From an uncultured Bacteroidota bacterium (GTDB lineage: Bacteria; Bacteroidota; Bacteroidia; Bacteroidales; GWA2-32-17), in NCBI GenBank assembly GCA_903837285.1, contig CAILUD010000001.1, forward strand, positions 32,478 to 96,477: a stretch of 64,000 nucleotides of DNA. Reading direction: 5' to 3'. A program made the position numbers and the translations under genes. The notes below the pieces were generated by a model. It worked only from the letters and a program-made list of their open reading frames with translations, ran no database searches and had not been told where the DNA came from. Of this stretch, positions 45,205-53,684 are shown piece after piece. Position 1 is the first letter of the stretch, and each line of letters opens with the position of its first letter.

Positions 45205-45299
45205 AGCTCAATGGGGTGCCTTAATATAACGGGCTGAGATCATACCCTTTGGACCGGGACAGGTAATGCTGAGCCGGGAAACCAAAAGACCTCCATTGA
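45205..45299 (+). promoter_or_regulatory. TPP riboswitch (THI element)
   Basis: The conserved blocks appear in order: GGGGTGCC (45213-45220), GGGCTGAGATCATACCC (45231-45247), then GGACCGGGACAGGTAATGC (45251-45269) and GAGCCGGGAAA. CTGAGAT and TAATGC are the pyrimidine- and pyrophosphate-sensing hallmarks. The outer P1 stem is visible: TCAATGG at 45208-45214 pairs with CCATTGA at 45293-45299. It lies 36 nt before the ATG of a TonB-dependent receptor, so uptake should be shut off when thiamine pyrophosphate is plentiful. A 6-bp hairpin (GACAAT 45298-45303 with ATTGTC 45310-45315) overlaps the end of P1 and might form part of the expression platform; this is inference. Confidence 0.88.
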
Positions 45300-45335
45300 C
45301 AATTTAATTATTGTCGAATTTTAAAATGAGTTATT

Positions 45336-47837
45336 ATGAAAAAAGTTTGTTTTTTGTTTCTGCAATTATTTGCAGTTAGTTTTACTTTTGGTCAGTTTAC
45401 AATTTCGGGAAAAGTTTTTGATGAAACAAATCAACCTTTAGTGTCGGCAACAGTGTTAGTTGAAAATACTTTTGCAGGAACTTATTCAAATCAAAAAGGG
45501 GAATTTGTTTTAAAGAATTTAAAAAAGGGGGATTATAGTATTAAAGTTTTATTTCTCGGTTATTCAACGCAAATTAAAAATGTAAAACTTGAAAAAGATG
45601 AATCTGTTGAATTTAAAATGGAGCGTTCATCAATTGTTGCTGATGAGGTTATTGTGCGAGCTACGAGAGTTGAAGATAAAACTCCTATGACTTATTCAAC
45701 AATTAGCAAAGAAAGTTTGGCTAAGAATAATTCTGGACAGGATATTCCATATCTGTTAAGCTTAACGCCATCTATGGTGGTTTCATCAGATGCCGGAACT
45801 GGTATAGGTTATACAACAATTAATATACGTGGTTCAGATGTTAAAAGGATTAATGTTACAGTAAATGGAATTCCACTAAACGATGCCGAATCGCATGGAG
45901 TATGGTGGGTCGATTTGCCAGATATTGCTTCGTCAGTTGAAAACACTCAAATACAAAGAGGTGTTGGAACTTCAACAAATGGGGCAGGAGCTTTTGGTGC
46001 AACTATTAATATGCAGACTTTTACTTTAAACCGTGAGCCTTATGCTGAAGTTAGCTCTTCATTCGGTTCGTTTAACACAAGTAAAAATACAGTAAATGTA
46101 GGAACGGGACTTATCAAAAATAAATTTTCGGTTGATGCAAGACTTTCAAAAATATGGTCGGATGGATACGTTGATCGAGCATTCAGTGATTTGAAATCAT
46201 TTTACCTTTCTGGAACAATGTATGGAAAATCAAGTATTCTGAAATTTGTTACATATTCTGGTGAAGAACATACTTATCAAGCCTGGAATGGCGTGCCAAA
46301 GGCAAAACTTGATAATGATACTGCAGGAATGTTATATTATGTAAATACAATGGCAAGTTGGGGATATATATACGGTAACCAAAATGATATTGATAATATC
46401 TTAAATTCAAATGCCAGAACATATAATCTTTATAATTATAAAAATCAAACTGATAATTATATACAAAGTAATTACCAACTTCATTATTCGAAAGAAATTA
46501 ATAATAATTTAAACTTAAATCTTGCATTGCATTATACAAATGGAAAAGGATATTATGAGAGCCTAAGCACAGGTGAGAGTTTTAATGGTTTAATGTTACC
46601 AAATGCAATTTTCGGAACAGATACTATAAATTCAACTGATTTTATTAATCAGAAATGGTTAAAAAATGATTTTTATGGTTTGACATATTCATTAAATTAT
46701 AAAAAGAAAAGATTAAATACAGTTTTGGGTGGTGGTTGGAATCAATATAAAGGAGACCATTACGGAGATATTATATGGGCAAAAATTGTAACATTTGATA
46801 GTGAGAAATATCGCTGGTATAAGGGAACAGGTGATAAAAAAGATCTAAATATTTTCTTGAAAACAAATTACCTTTTAACAGGAAATCTTAATTTATATGC
46901 TGATATTCAAATAAGAAATATTGATTATTCAATAGGTGGTATTGATGACAATTTAAAAAATATAACACAACATCATTATTATACTTTTTTCAATCCAAAA
47001 GCAGGTTTATCTTATGACTTAAATGAAAAACAAAAAGTATATACATCGTTTGGTGTTGCCCAAAGGGAGCCCGATCGTGGAAACTTTATTGATGCTGATT
47101 CTGGAAAAACTCCAAAGCCAGAAAAACTTTATGATTTAGAGGCCGGATATGAATTTAGAAGTTCGAAATTTTTATTTCGTGGAAATATTTTTTACATGAA
47201 ATATATAGACCAGTTAATAATGACTGGTGAAATTAATAATGTAGGAGCTCCTGTTATGACTAATGTTAAGAATAGTTATCGCGAGGGAATTGAAATTGAA
47301 GGTGGGTATAAAATATTAAAAAATCTGCAATGGAATGCAAATTTAATGCTAAGCAAAAATATTATACCTGAATATACCGAATATGTTGATAATTGGGATA
47401 CATGGGGACAGGAGGATACTGTATTAAAAAACACTACAATTTCTTTTTCGCCATCAGTTGTTTTTAATAATGTTATACAGTATCAGCCAATAAAAAACTT
47501 TACTGTTGAATTTGTTACTAAATACGTGGGAAAACAATATACAGATAATACTACTAATAGTAATTTTATGAGTACTGCTTTTCGTGACAGTTCATATTTA
47601 GATAACCGGATTCTAGATGCCTACATTATAAATAATTTAAGCTTAAGTTATACAATTTCAAGTAAATTGTTTAAAGAAATTCAATTTAGTTTTTCAATTA
47701 ATAATTTGTTTAACGAAAAATACGAATCAAATGCATGGGTATACAGTTATATTTCTAATAATAAGTATTCAGATATGAATGGTTATTTTCCTCAGGCAAC
47801 CCGAAATTTTATGGCTAGATTAGTTCTAAAGTTTTAA
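45336..47837 (+). CDS. TonB-dependent receptor, probable thiamine (or precursor/TPP) transporter
   Basis: 833 aa. After the signal peptide (MKKVCFLFLQLFAVSFTFGQ), a CarboxypepD_reg-like domain (residues about 21-105, ISGKVFDETNQPLVSATVLV) precedes the TonB plug (about 110-235, with INIRGSDVKRINVTVNGIPL, WWVDLPDIASSVENTQIQRG and GTSTNGAGAFGATINMQTF) and a 22-strand-type barrel. The barrel ends in ARLVLKF, an aromatic last residue as expected for outer-membrane insertion. Substrate assignment rests on the TPP riboswitch directly upstream; Bacteroidota are known to place such riboswitches before outer-membrane thiamine receptors. No pnuT, thiamine kinase or thi genes lie next to it, so the inner-membrane step must be encoded elsewhere. 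Confidence 0.88.
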   Translation: MKKVCFLFLQLFAVSFTFGQFTISGKVFDETNQPLVSATVLVENTFAGTYSNQKGEFVLKNLKKGDYSIKVLFLGYSTQIKNVKLEKDESVEFKMERSSIVADEVIVRATRVEDKTPMTYSTISKESLAKNNSGQDIPYLLSLTPSMVVSSDAGTGIGYTTINIRGSDVKRINVTVNGIPLNDAESHGVWWVDLPDIASSVENTQIQRGVGTSTNGAGAFGATINMQTFTLNREPYAEVSSSFGSFNTSKNTVNVGTGLIKNKFSVDARLSKIWSDGYVDRAFSDLKSFYLSGTMYGKSSILKFVTYSGEEHTYQAWNGVPKAKLDNDTAGMLYYVNTMASWGYIYGNQNDIDNILNSNARTYNLYNYKNQTDNYIQSNYQLHYSKEINNNLNLNLALHYTNGKGYYESLSTGESFNGLMLPNAIFGTDTINSTDFINQKWLKNDFYGLTYSLNYKKKRLNTVLGGGWNQYKGDHYGDIIWAKIVTFDSEKYRWYKGTGDKKDLNIFLKTNYLLTGNLNLYADIQIRNIDYSIGGIDDNLKNITQHHYYTFFNPKAGLSYDLNEKQKVYTSFGVAQREPDRGNFIDADSGKTPKPEKLYDLEAGYEFRSSKFLFRGNIFYMKYIDQLIMTGEINNVGAPVMTNVKNSYREGIEIEGGYKILKNLQWNANLMLSKNIIPEYTEYVDNWDTWGQEDTVLKNTTISFSPSVVFNNVIQYQPIKNFTVEFVTKYVGKQYTDNTTNSNFMSTAFRDSSYLDNRILDAYIINNLSLSYTISSKLFKEIQFSFSINNLFNEKYESNAWVYSYISNNKYSDMNGYFPQATRNFMARLVLKF

Positions 47838-48020
47838 AATGATAAAAATATCAATTATTAGTAATTGATAATAAGTAGAATAACAGATTAACAAAATAAA
47901 GAACTGTTGCTTAACATGTTTTTACTTAAGGTACTTATTGTCAGTGTGTAATGTAGTATTTAGCGCTGTTTGCAAGTAAGTGTTAAGGAACATAATAGTT
48001 AAAAGACAGCTTATAAGATA

Positions 48021-48028
48021 TATCTTTG
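48021..48028 (+). promoter_or_regulatory. -7 element TATCTTTG upstream of the cDPGS-family gene
   Basis: Exact TAnnTTTG match 35 nt before the ATG, giving a leader of about 30 nt. The -33 site (around 47997) is not a clear TTTG. The rest of 47838-48063 shows no gene or strong structure. Confidence 0.5.
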
Positions 48029-48063
48029 TGAAATCCTAATTCAAAAAAATTAATTCTCTGGTT

Positions 48064-49431
48064 ATGGCAAAAAAAAATGTAATTATTATTGGAGCTGCTG
48101 GAAGAGATTTCCACAATTTCAATACTTTCTTCAGAGGTAACACTGATTATAATGTAGTAGCTTTTACAGCTGCTCAAATTCCTGACATTGATGGAAGAAA
48201 ATATCCAGCTGATTTGGCAGGAGCTGATCTTTACCCAAGTGGAATTCCAATCTTTGACGAAAAAGATTTAGTAAAACTAATTAAAGACCATAAAGTTGAC
48301 GTTTGTGTTTTTGCGTACAGCGATGTTCCTCACACAAGAGTTATGACTATTGCTTCAATAGTTATGGCTGCTGGAGCAAGTTATATGCTACTTGGACCAA
48401 ATGATACTATGGTAAAATCAACAAAACCTGTTATATCAGTTGGTGCAACTCGTACAGGATGTGGTAAAAGTCAAACTTCACGCAGAATTGTAGAGATACT
48501 AATGAAACAAGGTTTAAAAGTTGTTGCTGTTCGTCACCCAATGCCTTATGGTGATTTAGTAAAACAAAAAGTTCAACGTTTTGCTACAGTTGCTGATTTA
48601 AAACTTCACGAATGTACAATCGAAGAAATGGAAGAATACGAACCACATGTAGTTCGCGGTAACGTTATTTATGCTGGTGTTGATTATGAAGCAATTTTAC
48701 GCGCTGCCGAAAACGATCCTGATGGTTGTGATGTTGTATTGTGGGACGGTGGAAACAACGACTTCCCATTCTATAAATCAGATTTATCAATTTGTGTAGC
48801 CGATCCATTACGTCCAGGTGCCGAAATTACTTTCCACCCTGGCGAAACAACAGCACGTTTAGCTGATGTAATCGTTATCAATAAAATTGATAGTGCAACT
48901 TTAGAAAATATCAATATCGTTCGTGAAAATATTCGTAACATTAATCCTAATGCTATTATTGTTGACGGAGCATCACCTTTAACAGTTGATAAACCTGAAC
49001 TTATTAAAGGAAAACGTGTTTTAGTTGTTGAAGATGGACCAACTTTAACTCATGGTCACATGAAAATTGGTGCTGGAACAGTTGCAGCTCAAAAATTTGG
49101 TGCAGCTGAATTAGTTGATCCACGTCAATATGCAGTTGGTAAACTTGCTGAAACATTCGCAATCTATCCAAATATTGGTACTTTATTACCAGCAATGGGA
49201 TATGGCGACGAGCAAATTCGTGATTTAGAGCGTACAATTGAAAATACACCTTGTGATGCAGTTGTAATTGCTACTCCTATTGATTTACAAAGAATCATTA
49301 AAATTAATAAACCTACTGTAAAAGTTGGTTACGAGTTGCAGGAAATTGGTAGTCCAAATCTTGACGAAATTTTATGTGATTTTATGGTAAAACATAATCT
49401 TGCAAAAAAAGGTTGTTCTTGCTGTAGTTAA
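48064..49431 (+). CDS. Cyclic 2,3-diphosphoglycerate synthetase family P-loop protein
   Basis: 455 aa, close to the length of archaeal cDPGS (about 460). In methanogens the enzyme makes cyclic 2,3-bisphosphoglycerate from 2,3-bisphosphoglycerate with ATP; the role of the bacterial homologues is not established. An N-terminal Rossmann-like part (KNVIIIGAAGRDFHNFNTFF, residues 4-23) is followed by a P-loop domain: Walker A GATRTGCGKSQTSRR (about 123-137), VVAVRHPMPYGDLVKQKVQR, then VVLWDGGNNDFPFY and a GTPase-like VIVINKID. The C-terminus is the odd, cysteine-rich KKGCSCCS. Arginine codons are 14 CGT/CGC against 6 AGA, and AAC/TTC are common, unlike AGA-rich recG. This suggests high expression. 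It is monocistronic, with its own promoter element and terminator. Confidence 0.85.
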   Translation: MAKKNVIIIGAAGRDFHNFNTFFRGNTDYNVVAFTAAQIPDIDGRKYPADLAGADLYPSGIPIFDEKDLVKLIKDHKVDVCVFAYSDVPHTRVMTIASIVMAAGASYMLLGPNDTMVKSTKPVISVGATRTGCGKSQTSRRIVEILMKQGLKVVAVRHPMPYGDLVKQKVQRFATVADLKLHECTIEEMEEYEPHVVRGNVIYAGVDYEAILRAAENDPDGCDVVLWDGGNNDFPFYKSDLSICVADPLRPGAEITFHPGETTARLADVIVINKIDSATLENINIVRENIRNINPNAIIVDGASPLTVDKPELIKGKRVLVVEDGPTLTHGHMKIGAGTVAAQKFGAAELVDPRQYAVGKLAETFAIYPNIGTLLPAMGYGDEQIRDLERTIENTPCDAVVIATPIDLQRIIKINKPTVKVGYELQEIGSPNLDEILCDFMVKHNLAKKGCSCCS

Positions 49432-49453
49432 ATTCTTGAACTAAATAAAAATT

Positions 49454-49489
49454 AAACGCTTCCGGTTTCGGTAGCGTTTTTTTTTTTTT
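49454..49489 (+). terminator. Terminator of the cDPGS-family gene
   Basis: AAACGCT...AGCGTTT forms the outer stem and CCG-GTTT-CGG the inner stem, separated by a T-T mismatch. A run of more than ten T follows. Confidence 0.9.
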
Positions 49490-49627
49490 GCTAAAAAACT
49501 AGTTTTACAACATGTTTAAAACTATTATTTTAGAATGGCGTATATAATGTAAAATCAGGTGTTTTTACGTATTGATTTCACTTTTTTATTATAATAAATT
49601 TAACTAACCCAAAAAAACTAATTTATT

Positions 49628-49816
49628 ATGCTAGAATTTTCTAAAACTATACTCGAAAAAGTCAGCTTTAGCGAGTATTTATTCAGTAAGGAGTTAAGGA
49701 AACTTATAATTTACCTTGGTGACGATAATGACTCTATTAAGCAACTACAGCAATGGTGTTATGAAAATTATGGAAGACAATTTCCATCAGTTTTTACAAA
49801 AGCTTTTGATGCTTAA
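49628..49816 (+). CDS. Small conserved-looking protein of unknown function
   Basis: 62 aa, ATG start: MLEFSKTILEKVSFSEYLFS, then KELRKLIIYLGDDNDSIKQL, QQWCYENYGRQFPSVFTKAF and DA. The mix of hydrophobic and charged residues predicts a short helical protein with no signal peptide or membrane segment. I recall similar about 60-aa proteins starting MLEF(T/S)KTILxKVSF in Bacteroidota, but no function. The AT-rich upstream region (TAACCCAAAAAAACTAATTT) is typical of translation starts in the phylum. It stands alone, just before intergenic repeat copy B. Confidence 0.65.
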   Translation: MLEFSKTILEKVSFSEYLFSKELRKLIIYLGDDNDSIKQLQQWCYENYGRQFPSVFTKAFDA

Positions 49817-49827
49817 TATCAAACTTC

Positions 49828-49935
49828 ATTATAAAATAGCCAACCTATTGTCCCTCTTTTTTTTGAAGAGGCTAAGGAGATGAATAAAAAAATGGGCAAT
49901 TTTATAATCCGCCGCGGCGAACAAATGGTATAATT
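49828..49935. repeat. Dispersed structured intergenic repeat, copy B
   Basis: Inverted arms ATTATAAAATAGCC (49828-49841) and GGCAATTTTATAAT (reverse complement at 13 of 14 positions) enclose a loop with CCTCTTTTTTTTGAAGAGG, itself a hairpin, and AAGGAGATGAATAAAAAA. They are followed by CCGCCGCGGCG and AAATGGTATAAT. It lies between convergent genes (the small protein on + and ABC-F on -). Confidence 0.8.
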
Positions 49936-49944
49936 AATAAATGT

Positions 49945-51807
49945 TTATGCAATTTCACTTAACTCAAGCCAGCGAAGTTCTTTTTCATCTATAAGATTAA
50001 GAATTTCGCTCAAGCGTTTTGCAGAATTAGTAACTTCAACAGATGAAAGTGTTCCAGTTGATAGTTTTTGTTCAATCTGATTCTTTTCATTGTTTAAGGA
50101 TTCAATATCAGATTCTAGAGTTTCAAATTCCTTTTTTTCTTTCCAGGTAAGTTTTCTGACTTTTTCTGTAGGTATTGTTATTTCTTTTTCTGGCTTTTTT
50201 TCTTTTACAGTTTTATCTGAAATTTTTATTTGTTTCTTTGACCATTCGCGGTAATTGGAGTAATTACCAGGGTAATCTTTTATTGCGCCCAATCCATCAA
50301 AAACAAAAAGATGATCAGAAATTTTATCTAGAAAAAACCTATCATGAGAAACTACTACCAAACAACCAGGGAATTCTTTTAAATATTCTTCCAGAACATT
50401 TAAGGTCATAATATCAAGGTCATTTGTAGGTTCATCAAGAATAAGAAAGTTAGGGTTTCTCATTAATATTGTAACCAAATGTAATCTTCTGCGCTCGCCA
50501 CCGCTAAGTTTTTCAACTGGCGTGTGCTGCATTGCATTTGTAAATAAAAAGTAATTCAGGAATTGAGAAATCGAAAGTTTTTTTCCTTCAATTGGAGTAA
50601 CAACTTCTGCAATATCTTTTACTATATCAATTACTCTTTGACCTTCTTTAAATTTTAAATCTTCTTGTTTGTAGTAGCCTAAAACAACAGTTTCGCCATA
50701 TTCAAAATGACCGGTATCGGGTTTTACAAGATTTGTAATTAAATTCAGAAATGTAGTTTTTCCTGAACCATTTTTTCCAATTATTCCGATTTTTTCAAAT
50801 CGTCGGAACATATAAGTGAAATCCTTAATAAGAAGTTTTTCGCCATATGCTTTTCCAAGATTTGAAATCTCGAGTATCTTGTTACCTAGTCGTGCTGCGG
50901 AGATTTTTATCTCTACATTTTTTTCAATTATTTTCTGACTGGCTTTTTCCTGAACTTCGTTAAAAGCTTCAACCCTGTATTTTGCTTTGGTAGTTCTAGC
51001 TTTTGGCATCCTTCTAATCCAGTCTAGTTCTTTGCGAAATAAATTTCGGGCTTTTTCAACTTCAGAATTTTGAACATCAATACGTTCACTACGTTTTTCA
51101 AGAAAATAAGAATAGTTGCCTTTGTACTGATATAATGTTTTGTTATCTAATTCTAATATTTCATTACAAACTCTGTCTAAAAAATATCTGTCATGAGTAA
51201 CCATTAACAATGTGCATCCTGAGCGTGATAAAAATTCTTCAAGCCATTCAATCATCTCTAAATCCAGGTGGTTGGTAGGTTCATCAAGAATTAATAAATC
51301 AGGATCGTTAATTAACAAACTTGCTAAAGCAACGCGTTTTTTTTGTCCACCAGACAGATTTCCAATAATAATATTTCCATCTGGTAATTGAAGTTCGGCA
51401 ACAATTTGATGCACTTTTACCTCATGGTCCCATGCCTGGGCAATTTCCATTTTTTCGAGTGCCTTTTCTAATCTTTCTTTATTATTTGATACAAGAGCAA
51501 TTTCATACTCTTTAATAATTTGCATTACTTCAGAGGCAGAATTGTAAATCTCTTCAAAAATAGTTTTAGTTTCGTCTAGCTTTAGCGACTGAGCTAAATA
51601 GCCAACTGTAATACCATTTCTTAAAACAATTTGTCCAGAATCTGGATTGTCAGTTCCTGCAATAATATTTAATAAGGTTGTTTTTCCCGCACCATTCCTT
51701 GCAACAATTGCTATTTTTTGGTCCTGGTGTATGCTTAACGATAAATTTTCGAAAAGAGTTAAATCGCCAAAAGATTTTGTAATGTTTTCTGCTTGTAAAT
51801 AAACCAC
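49945..51807 (-). CDS. ABC-F family ATPase (Uup-like)
   Basis: 620 aa, GTG start. Two ABC domains sit in one chain without membrane segments. NBD1 has Walker A ARNGAGKTTLLN (near residue 35), signature LSGGQKKRVALA and Walker B LLILDEPTNHLD. An arginine/lysine-rich inter-domain linker follows (FRKELDWIRRMPKARTTKAK). NBD2 has GKNGSGKTTFLN (near 345), LSGGERRRLHLV and FLILDEPTNDLD. The C-terminal 80 residues (EKVRKLTWKEKKEFETLESD...LIDEKELRWLELSEIA) form a coiled coil like the DNA-binding tail of Uup. ABC-F proteins act on ribosomes or nucleic acid rather than transport. The tail favours Uup over EttA, but antibiotic-resistance types cannot be fully excluded. It follows the Ldh-family gene by 29 nt on the same strand. 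Confidence 0.92.
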   Translation of the reverse strand: MVYLQAENITKSFGDLTLFENLSLSIHQDQKIAIVARNGAGKTTLLNIIAGTDNPDSGQIVLRNGITVGYLAQSLKLDETKTIFEEIYNSASEVMQIIKEYEIALVSNNKERLEKALEKMEIAQAWDHEVKVHQIVAELQLPDGNIIIGNLSGGQKKRVALASLLINDPDLLILDEPTNHLDLEMIEWLEEFLSRSGCTLLMVTHDRYFLDRVCNEILELDNKTLYQYKGNYSYFLEKRSERIDVQNSEVEKARNLFRKELDWIRRMPKARTTKAKYRVEAFNEVQEKASQKIIEKNVEIKISAARLGNKILEISNLGKAYGEKLLIKDFTYMFRRFEKIGIIGKNGSGKTTFLNLITNLVKPDTGHFEYGETVVLGYYKQEDLKFKEGQRVIDIVKDIAEVVTPIEGKKLSISQFLNYFLFTNAMQHTPVEKLSGGERRRLHLVTILMRNPNFLILDEPTNDLDIMTLNVLEEYLKEFPGCLVVVSHDRFFLDKISDHLFVFDGLGAIKDYPGNYSNYREWSKKQIKISDKTVKEKKPEKEITIPTEKVRKLTWKEKKEFETLESDIESLNNEKNQIEQKLSTGTLSSVEVTNSAKRLSEILNLIDEKELRWLELSEIA

Positions 51808-51836
51808 TATAGAATTTTATAAAAATGTGAATATTG

Positions 51837-52922
51837 TTATTCGAGGAATGTTTTTACATTATATTTTTTTGCAACTTCAAGAAGTTCTATTTCAACATCG
51901 GGAAGAATAGGAATTCCTTCTTTCATGTAAATTTCTGTGAATTCTCTTTCCGGATCACCAGGAATCAAAACTTTTTCGTGTCCTTCTGCAGGAACCGCAT
52001 TGCGGAAAGTGTCAATCCATTCATCCATAGAGTTTTTAAAATCTTCTGCTGGCCTGAATGCATCAATTCTCATAGCACCAAAAAAATGTCCTATTCCTTT
52101 TCCTGTCGATTTTTCTAGCAAAGGTAAAAATGCAACTTGTGGAGGTGTAAACGGACCAAAATTAGCACCGCCAAGTACCGATGAAAGTATGTCAACTATT
52201 GCTCCAAGGCAATAACCTTTGTGACTTCCATGCTCATAATCGCTGCCAAGTGGCACAATTGCACCACCTTGTTTTAAGATTGTTGGGTCGGTTGTTGGAT
52301 TTCCTATTTTATCTTGTACATAACCTAATTTACAATTTTCGCCCTTTCTTTCTATTAGAGCTAGCTTGCCTTGTGCAATTGGTGTTGTTGCAAAATCGGC
52401 AACAAATGCTGGGTTTTTACCAGCAGGGATAGCCATTGCAATTGGATTAGTTCCTAAAAATTTGGAAGTACTCCATGTTGGTGCAACAAGCGGACTGGCA
52501 TTAGTTGTTGTAATTCCAATCATGTTTTCTTCTAAAGCCATCATTGCATAATAACCTGCAATTCCAAAATGATTAGAATTATTTACCGAAACCCAGCCTG
52601 TTCCTGCTGTTTTAGCTTTTTCAATTGCTAGTTTCATTGCTTTTTTTGCTCCAATCATTCCATATCCGTTTCCGCTGTCTATTGTTGCAGTAGATGGTGT
52701 TTCGTGTATAACTTTAACTTCATTGTTTAATGTTATTCTTCCTGCTTCCCAAAGACCAAGATATGTTTTTACTCTTGCCAGTCCGTGTGAAGAAATTCCA
52801 CGTAATTCAGATACCAAAAGAACTTCAGAAATAATTTTTGCATCTTCAAATGGGCAACCAATTTTCGTAAACACACGAATTAAAAATTCATCTAATATTT
52901 GATATGAATATCTGTTCACCAT
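51837..52922 (-). CDS. Ldh family (malate/L-lactate dehydrogenase-type) NAD(P)-dependent oxidoreductase
   Basis: 361 aa, the normal length for the family, which is distinct from Rossmann-fold malate dehydrogenases. Family landmarks in order: SELRGISSHGLARVKTYL (residues about 39-56), NSNHFGIAGYYAMMAL (about 113-128), TTTNASPLVAPTWSTSKFLG, GTNPIAMAIP, FATTPIAQGKLAL, and HGSHKGYCLGAIVDILSSVL with the catalytic-site HKGY. The reaction is probably reversible reduction of a 2-oxoacid or a related ketone, but the substrate cannot be chosen (malate, lactate, ureidoglycolate and diketogulonate enzymes share these motifs). It lies 6 nt after the SDR oxidoreductase gene, so the two dehydrogenases probably belong to one operon with the membrane protein upstream. 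Confidence 0.9.
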   Translation of the reverse strand: MVNRYSYQILDEFLIRVFTKIGCPFEDAKIISEVLLVSELRGISSHGLARVKTYLGLWEAGRITLNNEVKVIHETPSTATIDSGNGYGMIGAKKAMKLAIEKAKTAGTGWVSVNNSNHFGIAGYYAMMALEENMIGITTTNASPLVAPTWSTSKFLGTNPIAMAIPAGKNPAFVADFATTPIAQGKLALIERKGENCKLGYVQDKIGNPTTDPTILKQGGAIVPLGSDYEHGSHKGYCLGAIVDILSSVLGGANFGPFTPPQVAFLPLLEKSTGKGIGHFFGAMRIDAFRPAEDFKNSMDEWIDTFRNAVPAEGHEKVLIPGDPEREFTEIYMKEGIPILPDVEIELLEVAKKYNVKTFLE

Positions 52923-52928
52923 ATTTAA

Positions 52929-53684
52929 TTATTTTTTTCTGATAACATTTGTTGCTGATGCTTGTGCTGTTGGTGTAATTACTATATCGTTTAAATTTAC
53001 ATGAGATGGCCTTGTTACTGCAAAAAGTATAACATCTGCAACGTCTTCAGCTTTTAAAGGTTCTAAACCATCGTAAACCGTTTTTGCGTTTTCTTTATTT
53101 CCTTTAAAACGAACTAACGAGAATTCGGTTTCTACCATTCCCGGACAAATACCAGTAACCTTAATATTATGTTCTAATAAATCTATTCTCATTGCTTTTG
53201 TAAGTGCATCAACAGCATACTTTGTTGCACAATAAACATTTCCCATTGGATAAACTTCTTTTCCTGCTATCGAGCCAATATTAACAATGTGCCCTCTTTT
53301 ATGTGAAATCATCATTGGGATAATTTTTTTTGTTACATATAAAAGCCCTTTAACATTGGTGTCTATCATCTTTTCCCAATCTTCGATATCTCCATTTTGA
53401 ATTGACGATAATCCTGCAGCAAGGCCCGCATTGTTTACCAGAAGCTCAATGTTTTTCCATTCTTCAGGTAATTTATCAATTGCATGATTTACTTCTTCGT
53501 TATTACTTACATCAAAACTTAAAGCAAGTACCCGACTTTTTTGTATTAATTGTTTCTCAAGCTCGGCTAATAAATGCCAGCGTCGACCTGTAATTATAAC
53601 TGAATACCCTGCTTCTGCAAGCTTTAGTGCTGTTGCTTTTCCAATACCGGATGTAGCTCCGGTAACAAGTGCTATTTTTTCCAT
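52929..53684 (-). CDS. SDR family NAD(P)-dependent oxidoreductase (YdfG-like)
   Basis: 251 aa, a classical short-chain dehydrogenase. Cofactor motif TGATSGIGKATALKLAEAGY (residues 8-27), ITGRR with the arginines expected for NADP preference, NNAG in LLVNNAGLAAGLSS, catalytic Ser in VNIGSIAGKEVY, and YCATKYAVDALTKAMRIDLL with the Tyr-x3-Lys pair. CPGMVETEFSLVRF downstream matches the YdfG/serine-3-dehydrogenase group acting on 3-hydroxy acids. The ATG overlaps the end of the upstream membrane-protein gene by 13 nt, and the next gene starts 6 nt later. This points to cotranscription and coupled translation. Confidence 0.92.
   Translation of the reverse strand: MEKIALVTGATSGIGKATALKLAEAGYSVIITGRRWHLLAELEKQLIQKSRVLALSFDVSNNEEVNHAIDKLPEEWKNIELLVNNAGLAAGLSSIQNGDIEDWEKMIDTNVKGLLYVTKKIIPMMISHKRGHIVNIGSIAGKEVYPMGNVYCATKYAVDALTKAMRIDLLEHNIKVTGICPGMVETEFSLVRFKGNKENAKTVYDGLEPLKAEDVADVILFAVTRPSHVNLNDIVITPTAQASATNVIRKK

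Noticed and set aside
45201..45216. GTTAGCTCAATGGGG looked like a tRNA D-arm
   Set aside because: No anticodon arm, T-arm GGTTCRA or acceptor pairing follows; the sequence continues into a clear TPP riboswitch with a P1 stem closing at 45299.
47838..48063. Possible regulatory RNA between the TonB receptor and the cDPGS-family gene
   Set aside because: Apart from a -7 promoter element I found no strong hairpin, conserved motif or T run in this gap.
51834..52551. Open frames on the + strand opposite the Ldh-family gene
   Set aside because: The - strand frame has all family motifs; the + frames are antisense shadows with no start context.
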